Below, one piece after another: positions 48,401-54,589 of a stretch of DNA of 64,000 bases (its first letter is position 1; the number at the start of each line of letters is the position of its first letter). Position numbers and translations under genes: made by a program. A model generated the notes under the pieces. That model made no database searches, was not told where the DNA came from, and saw only the letters and a list, made by a program, of their open reading frames with translations. This DNA comes from Struthio camelus (Eukaryota; Chordata; Aves; Struthioniformes; Struthionidae). The stretch covers positions 661,356 through 725,355 of the forward strand of contig NC_090943.1 of the NCBI RefSeq assembly GCF_040807025.1, in the 5' to 3' direction.

Positions 48401-51400
48401 GCAGCTCAGGGGTCCGCGGCTGCCGCAGGCCTGGTGCTCGGCCGTGATCAGCAGCTTCCCGTCGACGAAGTCCTGCGAGCAGAGCCCGCGCTGAGCCACC
48501 GCGCAGCGGCCCCCCCTCCCCGCCTCGGGACCCCCTGCACCCACCGGCCTCGCCGCTGCGGGGCTGTGCACGGGTCATCGGCGGTCTGGGGGCTGCAGAG
48601 GTTGTGCACGAGCCGGCACCCGGGGTGCTCCCGCCCCGCGTCGCCCCCCCTGCGCCCCTCACCTCCACCAGCGTGTACTCGCAGGCGCCCAGCAGGGAGA
48701 AGCGCTTGCGGTCGAAGGTGACGTAGTGCAGGTCGCCGAGCACGGCGCACTCCGCCGAGCAGGGGTCCCGCGTGCACAGCCAGCGTCCGCCCCGGCACGT
48801 GCTGCGGGGACGGCGCGGCAGGAGGGGAGCCGGGCTGGCCGGGGCACGCCGCGGCCCCCGCTCCCCGCATCCCGCCGGGCACGGCCGTGCCGGGACCCCC
48901 ACTCCAGACGCGGCCCCGGAGCGGCGCCAAGGGGCGTTTGCTGCGCGGGTCTCCGCTTTCCGGTAGGAGATTTTCCCGGGCGGGCAGCGGGCACGCGAGG
49001 GGCAGCCCGGCCCCGCAGCGCTCACCACTGGTTGCAGCTCTGGCGGATGCTCTGCCCCGGGGCGTACTGCTGGCGGCGGTGGCGGCAGGGGCAGGCGCTC
49101 TCGGGCACGCAGGAGCCCCCCTCCAGGTAGAGCCCCGGGGGGCACTCGCAGCCGCTGGCGCAGTCCTCGCGGCAGTGCCCCTCCTCGGCCGTGCCCACGG
49201 CGGCGCAGCTCGCCGGGCACGAGGACACGCAGTCCGAGTAGCGCTTCCCGGCGCCGCACTGCTTCTCTGCGGGGCGCCGGGGCTCAGCACGGGGCGTGCA
49301 CCCCGCCGCGCGCCCCCGCACGCGCCCCCGGCTCCCCTTGCAGGAGGGGAGCCCAGGGCACAACCTATCGCAGCCTGCACGGAGGCACCTCAACGGCGTC
49401 CCGTGGGACCACGCGCCGTCCATGGTGTGTCGGGGTGTGCACGCGCAGGCAGTCGGGGTGTGCACACACAAGTGGTTGGGGTGTGCACACGCAAGTGGTA
49501 GGGGTGTGCATGCACAAGTGCTCAGGGTGTGCGCAGGCAAGCAGTTGGGGTGTGCACGTGCAAGTGGTCAGGGCATGCACACGCAAGTGGTTGGGGTGTG
49601 CACACGCAAGTGGTAGGGGTGTGCATGCACAAGTGGTTGGGGTGTGCACACGCAAGTGGTTGTGGTGTGCATGCGCAAGTGGTCAGGGCGTGCACGCACA
49701 AGTGTTTGGGGTGTGCACGCGCAAGTGGTAGGGGTGTGCATGCACAAGCGGTCGGGGCATGCATGCCCAAGCAGTCGGGTGTGCACGTGTGAGGCTGGGG
49801 CACATGCGTGAGTGGTGGGTGCGTGCACGCATGAGCCCGGGGAGCACGTGCAGGCAGTCAGGGTGCGGGAGGAACGGGCGAGCGGCCACGGCGTGCATGC
49901 ACGAGGCCGGGGGGGCACGGGCGAGCCTTCGGTGGGGGGACCCTACCGCAGAAGCCCGGCCTCCGCCACTCGATGTAGATCTGGCGCTCGGCGCAGTCGC
50001 GGACGTAGCTGGCGAAGGTGTCGCAGACGGCGGCGGGCGGCGAGGGCCCCGCGCCGGCCTCCCGGCAGTACACGTCCATGCAGGCGTCGTAAAAGCCGCC
50101 GGGGTCGACCTGGGGCGGCGAGGCGCGGTGAGGGGGCGGCGGGGCCGGCGTGCACCCCGGCCCCGGCGGGCGCCCGCCCTCACCTCGCCGTGGCACCGGC
50201 TGAAGGGGCTGGCGAGCAGCTTCCCGCACACGGCCTCCGCCGCCGGGCGCCGGGCGCGCGTCTCCGCCGCCGCGCAGCCGGGTCCGGCCTCCGCCGCGTC
50301 CCTGCAAGGGAGCTGCGCCGGGCCGGGGAGCCGCATCAGAGCGGCGGTGCAGCCGGCATCCCCGACGCAGCCGGGCCGGGCCGGCCGCCCCGGCTCCGCT
50401 CCTGGCCCCGGCTCGGCGCAGCCCCGCTACCTCCAAGTCGGCCTCCGGGATCCTCCAGGAGTTGCCAAAGCTGGCGGCAAACGCGGCCACGTCCCCGCCG
50501 AGCTGCTGGAAGTCGTCTGCAAGCAAAGGGAAAGGCTGGGGCAGCGTGGCCCGCGCCTGGCCCCGCATCCCGCCCGCCGGGGCCGCGCGTGGCCCCCGCC
50601 GAGCCCGGGCGCAGGGCGAGCCGCTTGTGCGGGCACAGTCGGGTCGGGGAGCCCGGCGAGGATGCCGTTACCGGCAGGGTCGTCGTTGTAGGGGCCGCAG
50701 AGCCCCCGCGTGCTCCCGCGCAGCTCCGCGCTGACCGTCACGTACGCCGTGTCGCGCCCGTCCGACTTGACCCGCACGCCCAGCCCGCTCTCCACCGCCA
50801 CGAAGTCTCCCAGCCACTTGATGCTGATGCCTGCGGGCGGCGGGGCAGCTCGGCGCGGCTCCCCTTCCCCGAGCCCTGCTCCCCTCTGCACCCCGGAAAA
50901 CCGCGGCCCCGCAAACCCTCCGGCCGCCCCGCGTGCCCCTCACCGTGGCGCAGGTGCGGCTCTCCCTCGGGCACCGCCACGCCGTTCACGGAGACGTTGC
51001 GGCCCCGGACCGCCACCGCGTCCAGCCCGAAGGTCATGCGCAGCGCCTGCGCCGGAGGGGCCGTGAGTGCCATGCTCGCCCGGCCGCGATGCTCTCCCGC
51101 CGCCGGGGGCTTGCGTGCCCGTCCCGGGGGGGCCCCACCGACGGCGCTCAGCCCCAGCGCGCGCGCGGGGCGAGCGGGGCTGGGGTCCCCGCAGGCCGCC
51201 CCGGCTCTCCACGCCGCCGGCCCCGAGCATCCCCCGTCCCCTTGCTGCCCCCCCGCCGCCCCGGCCCGGGGTCCCCGGTACCCGGGGGCTGCCCGCGGCG
51301 ATGGACACGGCCCAGGTGCCGTCGGCGGCGGCGGCCAGGCTGTAGGTGCATTCCCCGGCGAAGCGGAAGTGCTTCCCGTCGAAGCTGCGGTAGCGGGAGC

Positions 51401-53936
51401 CGGCCCAGGCCAGGCAGGTGGCGAAGGGGCGCCGGGCTGCCGGCCCCCCCCGCAGCGCCGCGGGGGCGGCCGGCCGGAGGAGCGAGGCCATCGGCGCGTC
51501 TCCTGCGGCCGGGACGGGGAGCCGAGCGCCGTCAGCACGCACGGAGCGGCAGCCCTTCCTGCCGTCCCGCCCTGTCCCGTCCCGTGCCATGCCATCTCGT
51601 CCTGTCCCATCCTTTCCCATCCCGCCCTGTCCCCTCCCGTGCCATCCCATCCCATCCCATCCTGTCCTGTGCCATCCTCTCCCATCCCATCCTGTTCCAT
51701 CCCATCTCGTCCCATCCCATCCCGTCCTGTCCCCTCCCATGCCATCCCATCCCCTCCCATCCCATCCTGTCCCATCCCATCTCGTCCCGTCCCCTCCTGT
51801 GCCATCCCATCCCATCCTGTCCCATTCCATCCCCTGCCCTCCCATCCCTTCCCGTCCTGTCCCATCCTGTCCTGTCTTGTCCTGACCCATCCCATTCCCT
51901 CCCATCTCATCACATCCCATCCCGTCCTGTTCCGTCCCAACCCGTCCCATCCAGTCCCGTCCCCTCCCATGGCATCCCATCCCATCCCGTCACATCCACT
52001 CCCTCCCATCCTGTCCCGTCCCATCCCATCCCCTCCCGTCCCATCCCATCCCCTCCCGTCCCATCCTCTCCTGTCCCATCCCATCCCATCCCATCCCATC
52101 CCATCCTGTCCCATCCGCTCCCATCCCATCCTGTCCCATCCCATCCCGTCCCATCCTGTCCCATCCCATCCCCTCCCGTCCCATCCCCTCCTGTCCCATC
52201 CAGTCCCCATCCTCTCCCGTCCCGTCCCCTCCTGTCCCGTCCCCTCCTGTCCCATCCCCTCCTGTCCCGTCCCATCCCCTCCCGTCCCGTCCCATACCTT
52301 CCCATCCCATCCCGTCCTGTCCCGTCCCCTCCTGTCCCATCCCATCCTGTCCCATCCTGTCCCCTCCCCTCCTGTCCCATCCCATCCCATCCCATCCCAT
52401 CCCCTCCTGTCCCATCCTGTCCTGTTCCCTCCCCTCCTGTCCCATCCTGTCCTGTCCCATCCCATCCCATCCTGTCCTGTCCCCTCCTGTCCCATCCCAT
52501 CCCCTCCTGTCCCGTCCCATCCCCTCCTGTCCCATCCCATCCCGTCCCGTCCCCTCCTGTCCCATCCTGTCCTGTCCCGTCCCATCCTGTCCCATCCTGT
52601 CCTGTCCCATCCCATCCCATCCTGTCCTGTCCCCTCCTGTCCCATCCCCTCCTGTCCCATCCTGTCCTGTCCCATCCCATCCCATCCTGTCCCCTCCCCT
52701 CCTGTCCCATCCCATCCCATCCCGTCCCCTCCTGTCCCATCCTGTCCCGTCCCCTCCCCTCCTGTCCCATCCTGTCCTGTCCCATCCCATCCTGTCCTGT
52801 CCCATCCTGTCCCATCCTGTCCTGTCCCATCCCCTCCTGTCCCATCCCATCCCCTCCCCTCCTGTCCCATCCCATCCCATCCCGTCCCCTCCTGTCCCAT
52901 CCTGTCCTGTCCCCTCCCCTCCTGTCCCATCCCATCCCCTCCCGTCCCCTCCTGTCCCATCCTGTCCTGTCCCCTCCCCTCCTGTCCCATCCTGTCCTGT
53001 CCCATCCCATCCCATCCTGTCCTGTCCCATCCCATCCCCTCCCATCCTGTCCCATCCCCTCCTGTCCCATCCCATCCCATCCCATCCCGTCCCGTCCCGT
53101 CCCGTCCCGTGCCGTCGCACCGGGGGGAAGCGAGCCCGCCGTGCCCCGCCGGCCCCCGGACCCACCGGCGAGGGGCAGGTGGGAGCAGGCGAAGCAGAGG
53201 GCGTCCGAGGCGTTCGTCCAGCTGCGCCCCCAGGGGCGGCCGCAGCACTCGGCCATGCTCACCGCCGACAGGTTGCGCCCGCCCGGCGCGTCCTGGCACT
53301 GCCACGCCGAGTAGCAGCGGCCCAGGGAGCCCGCGCCTGCCGGAGAGGGAGGGGGAGGCGCCTGGCCGCCCGCCCCCCGCGCCGCCCGGCCCCGGCCCCT
53401 ACCTTGGGTGCAGCGGGGGCCGCTCCAGCCCCGGCAGCAGGCGCGCACGGTGCGGTTCTGCACCGCCGAGCGCGTCTCCGGGGGCCTGCGGAGCAAGGGG
53501 AGCCCCGGCGTCAGGCAGCGAGCGGCGGGGGGCACCGGGCGCCTCCCCCGGCCCCCCGCCCCGGCGGCGCTCACTTGTAGAGGTAGCACAGCGGGCTGGG
53601 GGCGCCCGGCGGGGCGACGCCGTGGGCTCGCCGCGTGCGCTGCCGGTCGAGGCGCCAGCCCGCCAGGCTGTACTGGTAGACGCTGGTGCAGGGCACCGCT
53701 TCCTCACGCCGGGGCGTCACCACCTCCTCCACCGTCACCCGCTCCGTCCTCTCGCACCACCGCCTGCCGCGGCACCCGGTGAGGCCGGGCACCCGGCGCC
53801 GGTGCAGTTCCGGGGCGGTCGGGCAGCGGAGGGGACCTTACCCGTCAGCGGCTTGTGCCGCCGCCCAGAGCAGCAGCGAGGCCAGGACGGCGCGCGGCGC
53901 CCCGCCGGCGCCCCGGGGCCACCCTGCTCCCGGCAT
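5261..53936 (-). CDS. SSPO: SCO-spondin, whole coding span (110 exons)
   Basis: Giant secreted glycoprotein of the subcommissural organ and the main component of Reissner's fibre in cerebrospinal fluid (known for the family). Seen here: ATG at 53,934-53,936, stop TAG at 5,261-5,263, and 110 exons that I delimited from GT/AG signals on the minus strand and checked for codon phase at every junction. They total 16,617 nt, 5,538 residues, with no stop or frameshift, so the gene looks intact. Domain order is signal peptide, EMI, VWD-C8-TIL three times, LDLRA x10, TSP1, F5/8C x2, LDLRA, then TSP1 repeats (29 in the protein) alternating with TIL modules, VWC-like segments and a C-terminal cystine knot. 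All introns are GT-AG except two GC-AG. Most introns carry their own minisatellite. Exon edges come from inspection without transcript data; a few short linker exons could differ. Confidence 0.97.
6822..12695 (-). CDS. SSPO: SSPO exons 90-104: TSP1 repeats 23-29 and three TIL modules
   Basis: Exons 12,516-12,695, 12,264-12,434, 11,361-11,491, 10,910-11,034, 10,782-10,828, 10,211-10,492, 9,482-9,643, 9,267-9,383, 8,752-8,890, 8,348-8,550, 8,069-8,248, 7,623-7,750, 7,290-7,435, 7,127-7,173 and 6,822-6,986. TSP1: exons 90, 91, 95, 96, 99, 100 and 104 ([66 protein letters not shown]). TIL pairs: 92-93, 97-98, 101-102. Exons 94 and 103 are 47-nt module exons. Exon 92 ends at a GC donor (CAG then GCAAGA). 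Exon 95 carries an insertion of about 35 residues between its Trp motif and the RRYRAC segment. Confidence 0.91.
9770..10170. repeat. minisatellite of about 45 bp in SSPO intron 95
   Basis: About nine degenerate copies of a unit containing CCCCCTGCCCCATGCACGGG and GACGAGCCGAGGCCGCACAG, between exons 95 and 96. Confidence 0.85.
11570..12180. repeat. minisatellite of about 33 bp in SSPO intron 91
   Basis: Copies of CAGGGACACCCCAGGGAGCA with a variable ACAGGGATGG spacer, roughly eighteen, between exons 91 and 92. Confidence 0.85.
13188..20606 (-). CDS. SSPO: SSPO exons 78-89: two TIL modules and TSP1 repeats 17-22
   Basis: Exons 20,440-20,606, 18,126-18,286, 17,487-17,707, 16,501-16,542, 16,230-16,397, 15,222-15,431, 14,956-15,123, 14,732-14,863, 13,867-14,107, 13,617-13,769, 13,435-13,481 and 13,188-13,358. 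Exons 78-79 are a TIL split by a 2.1-kb minisatellite intron. TSP1 repeats are in exons 80, 82, 83, 84, 86-87 and 89 (for example [52 protein letters not shown]). Exons 85-86 are a TIL; exon 86 runs through the usual intron site, reading [14 protein letters not shown], which confirms how the split modules rejoin. Exon 81 is a 42-nt linker ([13 protein letters not shown]), small but phase-neutral with good splice sites. Confidence 0.9.
14230..14570. repeat. TTTGCAGTGCATGCACAG array in SSPO intron 85
   Basis: Degenerate repeats built on TGCAGTGCATGCACAGCTCT with GTGTGGCTGT spacers, spacing variable at about 30-50 bp. Confidence 0.8.
15480..16220. repeat. minisatellite of about 37 bp in SSPO intron 82
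   Basis: Repeats of GCAGTGGGGCAGGCAGGATG with GGTCCCAGACCCCCC, about twenty copies, filling the intron between exons 82 and 83 up to its acceptor side. Confidence 0.85.
16600..17480. repeat. 37-bp minisatellite in SSPO intron 80
   Basis: GGGATGGGCTCCGACCCCCA plus GCGGGACAGAGGGGACG, spaced exactly 37 bp where measured (16,924, 16,961, 16,998). About two dozen copies fill the intron between exons 80 and 81. Here the plus strand, opposite to SSPO transcription, is G-rich. Confidence 0.9.
17720..18115. repeat. GCAGTGCAGGGAT array in SSPO intron 79
   Basis: Short interlocked units GGGATGCAGTGCA and GCGTGGGGGTGCA, spacing 15-25 bp, between exons 79 and 80. Confidence 0.8.
18340..20390. repeat. 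2-kb CCCACCCAGCACCC array in SSPO intron 78
   Basis: The largest array inside SSPO: units of CCCAGCACCCACAGCCCCAC and CAGCACCCTCATCCCA in mixed order. The left part (to about 19,280) favours CACACAGCCCCACAGACC; the right part favours CTCATCCCAAGCAGCACC. The SSPO transcript is G-rich here (GGGTGCTG, GTGGGGCTG). It splits the TIL of exons 78-79. Confidence 0.9.
20697..24534 (-). CDS. SSPO: SSPO exons 69-77: two TIL modules and TSP1 repeats 13-16
   Basis: Exons 24,455-24,534, 24,173-24,342, 23,769-23,815, 23,409-23,612, 23,146-23,316, 22,586-22,918, 22,173-22,269, 21,859-22,082 and 20,697-20,846. Exons 69-70 are a TIL ([29 protein letters not shown]). Exon 71 is a 47-nt module exon. Exons 72, 73, 76 and 77 are TSP1 ([58 protein letters not shown]). 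Exon 74 is a TIL whose 3' end is lengthened by a coding 60-bp tandem repeat rich in LGDSSPGD. The CSVTCG-type motif of TSP1-14 is altered to CGGCAG. Confidence 0.91.
21003..21800. repeat. GCACTGCACTG-type array in SSPO intron 76
   Basis: Degenerate repeats with CAGCATTGCACCACGCTGCG and TGGCACTGCACTGAACTG, period about 45-60 bp, between exons 76 and 77. Confidence 0.85.
22586..22732 (-). repeat. SSPO: coding 60-bp tandem repeat in SSPO exon 74
   Basis: Two near-perfect 60-bp copies (22,621-22,680 and 22,681-22,732, the latter running into unique TIL sequence) plus a partial third at the 3' end of the exon. The unit encodes [20 protein letters not shown] (20 residues). A donor-like GG-GTGAC or GTGAGT recurs at exon ends 22,586, 22,646 and 22,706. 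Confidence 0.9.
23885..24168. repeat. (CCCCATCCCTGT)n array in SSPO intron 70
   Basis: Hexamer-based repeats of CCCCAT, CCCTGT and CCCCGT up to 5 bp from the exon 70 donor. Confidence 0.9.
24618..28018 (-). CDS. SSPO: SSPO exons 60-68: two TIL modules and TSP1 repeats 9-12
   Basis: Exons 27,766-28,018, 27,330-27,376, 26,842-27,012, 26,588-26,719, 26,181-26,326, 25,943-26,037, 25,802-25,854, 24,991-25,146 and 24,618-24,788. Exon 60 is a one-exon TIL of 253 nt ([13 protein letters not shown] to [13 protein letters not shown]). Exon 61 is the 47-nt module exon. Exons 62-63 are TSP1 ([30 protein letters not shown]). Exons 64-65 are a second TIL ([27 protein letters not shown]). Exon 66 is a 53-nt version of the module exon. 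Exons 67-68 are TSP1 ([32 protein letters not shown]). An 18-bp array in intron 60 runs right up to the donor of exon 60. Confidence 0.92.
25300..25520. repeat. TTTGGGGCTGGTCCCTCAC array in SSPO intron 66
   Basis: About ten copies of a 20-27 bp unit (CTTTGGGGCTGGTCCCTCAC, with TCATTTTGG variants) between exons 66 and 67. Confidence 0.85.
27440..27765. repeat. 18-bp minisatellite abutting the exon 60 donor
   Basis: About eighteen copies of AGCCCCCTGCACCCCGGG, an 18-bp unit. The last copy (CGGGAGCCCCCGCAC) contributes the donor dinucleotide of exon 60. Confidence 0.9.
28147..31641 (-). CDS. SSPO: SSPO exons 51-59: LDLRA, TSP1 repeats 4-8, TIL
   Basis: Exons 31,483-31,641, 31,070-31,234, 29,833-30,012, 29,628-29,750, 29,252-29,381, 29,002-29,127, 28,826-28,917, 28,539-28,709 and 28,147-28,311. 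Exon 51 is a complete LDLRA ([18 protein letters not shown], then [12 protein letters not shown]). Exons 52 and 53 are TSP1 ([31 protein letters not shown]). Exons 54-55 form a TIL ([26 protein letters not shown]). Exons 56-57 together make one split TSP1 ([16 protein letters not shown]). Exons 58 and 59 are TSP1; exon 58 has an insertion after CSKTC. Intron 52 is almost wholly a minisatellite of about 31 bp reaching the exon edge. Confidence 0.92.
30085..31065. repeat. minisatellite of about 31 bp filling SSPO intron 52
   Basis: GGGACCCCACGCAGACCCCA plus CACAGGGATG, about thirty copies, reaching within about 10 bp of the exon 52 donor. Confidence 0.9.
31680..32620. repeat. 45-bp minisatellite in SSPO intron 50
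   Basis: GCAGCTCCCAGAGCATCCCA and CTGGCTCCTGGAGCATCCCA alternate, giving 45 bp with shorter variants. Multiple-of-three period, so long false frames (repeated [14 protein letters not shown]) appear. Confidence 0.9.
32755..33420. repeat. CCCCACAGCACCCCAGT array in SSPO intron 50
   Basis: Units of 15-17 bp (CACGGCACCCTGCCC, CCCACAGCACCCCAG, CCCACGACACCCC) between the LDLRA relic and exon 50. Confidence 0.9.
33433..37331 (-). CDS. SSPO: SSPO exons 40-50: two F5/8-type C domains and mucin-like linkers
   Basis: Exons 37,221-37,331, 36,760-36,978, 36,516-36,643, 35,053-35,194, 34,870-34,936, 34,646-34,718, 34,513-34,570, 34,324-34,417, 34,018-34,165, 33,790-33,925 and 33,433-33,657. Exon 40 is a Thr/Pro/Ala-rich linker. 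F5/8C-1 spans exons 41-43 ([63 protein letters not shown]). Exon 44 encodes only the C-terminal half of an LDLRA ([10 protein letters not shown]). F5/8C-2 spans exons 47-49 ([53 protein letters not shown]). Exons 45, 46 and 50 are Pro/Ala-rich linkers. Intron 42 has (CA)n tracts. The short linker exons are the least certain part of the model, but all keep phase. Confidence 0.88.
35335..35825. repeat. (CA)n-rich microsatellite in SSPO intron 42
   Basis: Interrupted CACACACACA with TGTGCATGCACAAA inserts in a longer irregular period; a second tract follows at 36,395-36,490. Confidence 0.9.
36395..36490. repeat. second (CA)n tract in SSPO intron 42
   Basis: CACACACACACACACACGC with CATGCACACGCAAGCAC inserts, just before exon 42's donor side. 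Confidence 0.85.
37414..40814 (-). CDS. SSPO: SSPO exons 33-39: first TSP1 repeats, TIL and VWC-like segment
   Basis: Exons 40,577-40,814, 39,667-39,819, 38,444-38,584, 38,104-38,286, 37,857-38,007, 37,615-37,774 and 37,414-37,468. Exon 33 finishes the tenth LDLRA ([10 protein letters not shown]) and enters TSP1-1 ([19 protein letters not shown]). Exon 34 is TSP1-2 ([15 protein letters not shown]). Exons 35-36 give a TIL ([28 protein letters not shown]). Exon 37 is TSP1-3 ([16 protein letters not shown]). Exons 38-39 are a Cys-rich VWC-like segment ([31 protein letters not shown]) before the F5/8C region. Introns 33 and 34 carry 39-bp and 15-bp arrays. Confidence 0.92.
38600..39590. repeat. 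AGGAGCACGGGGTCC array (15 bp) in SSPO intron 34
   Basis: A 15-bp unit AGGAGCACGGGGTCC with variants (CAAGGAGCATGAGGTCC) in higher-order blocks: a block around 38,930-39,030 recurs with few changes around 39,300-39,400. About sixty units. Confidence 0.9.
39840..40480. repeat. 39-bp minisatellite in SSPO intron 33
   Basis: CCCACTCCCTCCTCCTCGCA plus CCCCATCCCGGGCAGGACC, about fifteen copies at exactly 39 bp where measured. Confidence 0.9.
40952..43761 (-). CDS. SSPO: SSPO exons 27-32: LDL-receptor class A cluster
   Basis: Exons 43,361-43,761, 42,539-42,769, 41,733-41,930, 41,401-41,637, 41,130-41,252 and 40,952-41,043. Nine complete LDLRA repeats plus the first half of a tenth that ends in exon 33. 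Repeats are recognised by six cysteines and the calcium-binding CDG..DC.DGSDE signature, for example [31 protein letters not shown] and [16 protein letters not shown]. Exon 27 holds three repeats, exons 28 and 30 two each. In the family this cluster is proposed to bind lipoproteins or other ligands. Exon 27 ends at a GC donor (CAG then GCGAGT): the nearby GT site 4 nt downstream would break the frame into exon 28. Introns 27 and 28 hold minisatellites. Confidence 0.93.
41975..42530. repeat. CCGGCCGGTGCACAGCCCC array in SSPO intron 28
   Basis: Units of 22-45 bp with CCGGCCGGTGCACAACCCTC and CCTCCCAAATCAGTGCAC, between exons 28 and 29. Confidence 0.85.
42790..43110. repeat. GAGCCCTCGCCGGGGGGCAC array in SSPO intron 27
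   Basis: Six or seven degenerate copies of about 45 bp (CGGAGCCCTCGCCGGGGGGC, ACGGCCGGCGGGGATGG). Confidence 0.8.
43839..46358 (-). CDS. SSPO: SSPO exons 18-26: TIL, third VWD-C8 block, TIL
   Basis: Exons 46,178-46,358, 45,984-46,078, 45,623-45,879, 45,400-45,534, 45,065-45,267, 44,855-44,982, 44,666-44,775, 44,338-44,487 and 43,839-43,932. Exons 18-19 encode TIL3; exon 19 begins at [12 protein letters not shown], which restores [12 protein letters not shown] with the normal ten residues between cysteines. VWD3 has the canonical [27 protein letters not shown] and [15 protein letters not shown]8 has [14 protein letters not shown] and [15 protein letters not shown]. Exons 25-26 form TIL4 ([30 protein letters not shown]). 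This is the best conserved of the three VWD blocks. Confidence 0.94.
46842..48801 (-). CDS. SSPO: SSPO exons 12-17: second VWD-C8-TIL block
   Basis: Exons 48,663-48,801, 48,346-48,472, 48,013-48,185, 47,544-47,765, 47,184-47,349 and 46,842-47,094. VWD2 opens with [17 protein letters not shown], continues with [17 protein letters not shown] and closes with [15 protein letters not shown]8 has [26 protein letters not shown] and the WRNQTFC end. TIL2 is a single 253-nt exon ending in a Cys-Asn-Thr run, the same length and phase as the TIL exon at 27,766-28,018. This block has short introns without large arrays, unlike the C-terminal half of the gene. GDLH replaces the GDPH of the third block. Confidence 0.94.
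49026..51502 (-). CDS. SSPO: SSPO exons 5-11: first VWD-C8-TIL block
   Basis: Exons 51,282-51,502, 50,944-51,046, 50,672-50,830, 50,431-50,516, 50,184-50,312, 49,947-50,109 and 49,026-49,266. VWD1 begins around [17 protein letters not shown], has the beta-strand motif [13 protein letters not shown] and the conserved GLCGPYNDD; the usual GD-H at the start of VWD is replaced by SRYRSFD. C8 follows ([30 protein letters not shown]), then TIL1 in one exon ([18 protein letters not shown] to QSCNQ). For exon 9 only the acceptor giving [10 protein letters not shown] keeps frame; the one 11 nt further in does not. Intron 10 holds a 24-bp minisatellite. VWD blocks in this family mediate multimer assembly, as in von Willebrand factor and mucins (family knowledge). 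Confidence 0.93.
49430..49800. repeat. 24-bp minisatellite in SSPO intron 10
   Basis: GTGTGCACACGCAAGTGGTT plus GGGG, about fifteen copies at 24 bp, between exons 10 and 11; degenerate copies continue to about 49,880. Confidence 0.9.
51560..53110. repeat. 1.5-kb TCCCA/TCCTG pentamer array in SSPO intron 4
   Basis: Pentamers TCCCA, TCCTG, TCCCC and TCCCG in higher-order order such as CCCATCCTGTCCTGTCCCCT. No stop occurs in several frames, which yields very long false frames on both strands. The SSPO pre-mRNA here is G-rich (GGGATGGGAC...), prone to R-loops (inference). Confidence 0.95.
53166..53936 (-). CDS. SSPO: SSPO exons 1-4: signal peptide and EMI domain
   Basis: Exons 53,842-53,936, 53,575-53,763, 53,403-53,485 and 53,166-53,336. 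Exon 1 encodes the start Met and a hydrophobic leader ([17 protein letters not shown]), a clear signal peptide for secretion. Exon 2 opens with [13 protein letters not shown] and carries the EMI-type cysteines ([22 protein letters not shown]); exon 3 ends it with [12 protein letters not shown]. Exon 4 holds a Cys-rich segment ([26 protein letters not shown]) that in SCO-spondin links EMI to the first VWD block. The start is the only in-frame ATG before the leader; position -3 is G. Exon 1 to 2 joins in phase 2 to give DGRWCER. The intron between exons 4 and 5 is filled by a 1.5-kb pentamer array. Confidence 0.95.
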
Positions 53937-54137
53937 CTCTGGCGGCTGCTGCCGGCGGGGCCCTGCAGGGACCTGCCAGCACCGGGGAGCGGAGGATTCG
54001 TCCGGCGCCACGGACTGGACCGAACCCGCCGGCCAGCCCCGACCCTGGTACCCGGGGGCTCCCGGACGCGCCGGAGCAGGCGCCAGCACGCGCTGCCCGG
54101 ACCGGCTCCCTCCCGCCGCCCCCGCTCCCTCCCCACC

Positions 54138-54143
54138 TTTATA
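54138..54143 (-). promoter_or_regulatory. SSPO: TATA box of SSPO
   Basis: On the minus strand the sequence reads GGATATAAAGGTGGGG, a good TATA box about 200 nt before the SSPO start codon. It predicts a start site near 54,110 and a leader of about 175 nt. A TATA promoter in a GC-rich region fits a gene with very restricted expression (inference). Confidence 0.75.
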
Positions 54144-54187
54144 TCCGGCCGGAGTAGCGGGCGCCGGAGCCATCTGGGGGGGCGCCG

Positions 54188-54192
54188 ATTGG
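54188..54192 (-). promoter_or_regulatory. SSPO: CCAAT box, proximal SSPO promoter
   Basis: CCAAT on the minus strand about 45 nt upstream of the TATA box, the usual spacing for a proximal NF-Y type site. A second CCAAT follows at 54,239-54,243. Confidence 0.55.
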
Positions 54193-54238
54193 AGAACCCC
54201 CCCGCCCCGACCCCCGGCTGCCAGCTGCCGCCGCCGGC

Positions 54239-54243
54239 ATTGG
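54239..54243 (-). promoter_or_regulatory. SSPO: second CCAAT box, SSPO promoter
   Basis: Second minus-strand CCAAT, 51 nt upstream of the first. Two CCAAT boxes at about five helical turns support a real promoter here, though each motif alone is short. Confidence 0.45.
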
Positions 54244-54589
54244 CTCCGGCCGGCCGAGCGGGATGCGCCTCCGCCTCCGCGCCCCGGCTCCCGGGGCCGT
54301 TTCCCGGGCGAAGGCTCGGGCCGGCGGCGGCGGTCGGCCCCTGCCCGGCGGGGCAGCTCCTGCATCCGGCGCGGAGCCGGGCTTCGGCGGGGGCCGGCGC
54401 CAGCCCCCGCTCGCCCCGCGCCGACCCGGATCTGCCTTTATCCCCGCGTCCTGGTGGCGCCCGGCCCGCCGAGGAACGCGTGCAGGACGGTGCCAGGCCG
54501 ACGCCGCGGGAAAGGGCTCCTCCGCCCCGGCCCCTGCAGGGCTCTGAGGGCACGGATGTCCCCCAGCTTTTGTCCCCAGGTGCGTGTCC

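Noticed and set aside
50302-50312. Alternative acceptor for SSPO exon 9, 11 nt inside
   Set aside because: It gives a frameshift; the outer acceptor gives 43 codons in phase with conserved [10 protein letters not shown].
50738-53305. Minus-strand open frame of about 855 codons rich in GWDGTGQDG
   Set aside because: Read-through of the same pentamer array in SSPO intron 4; true exon edges at 51,502 and 53,166 flank it.
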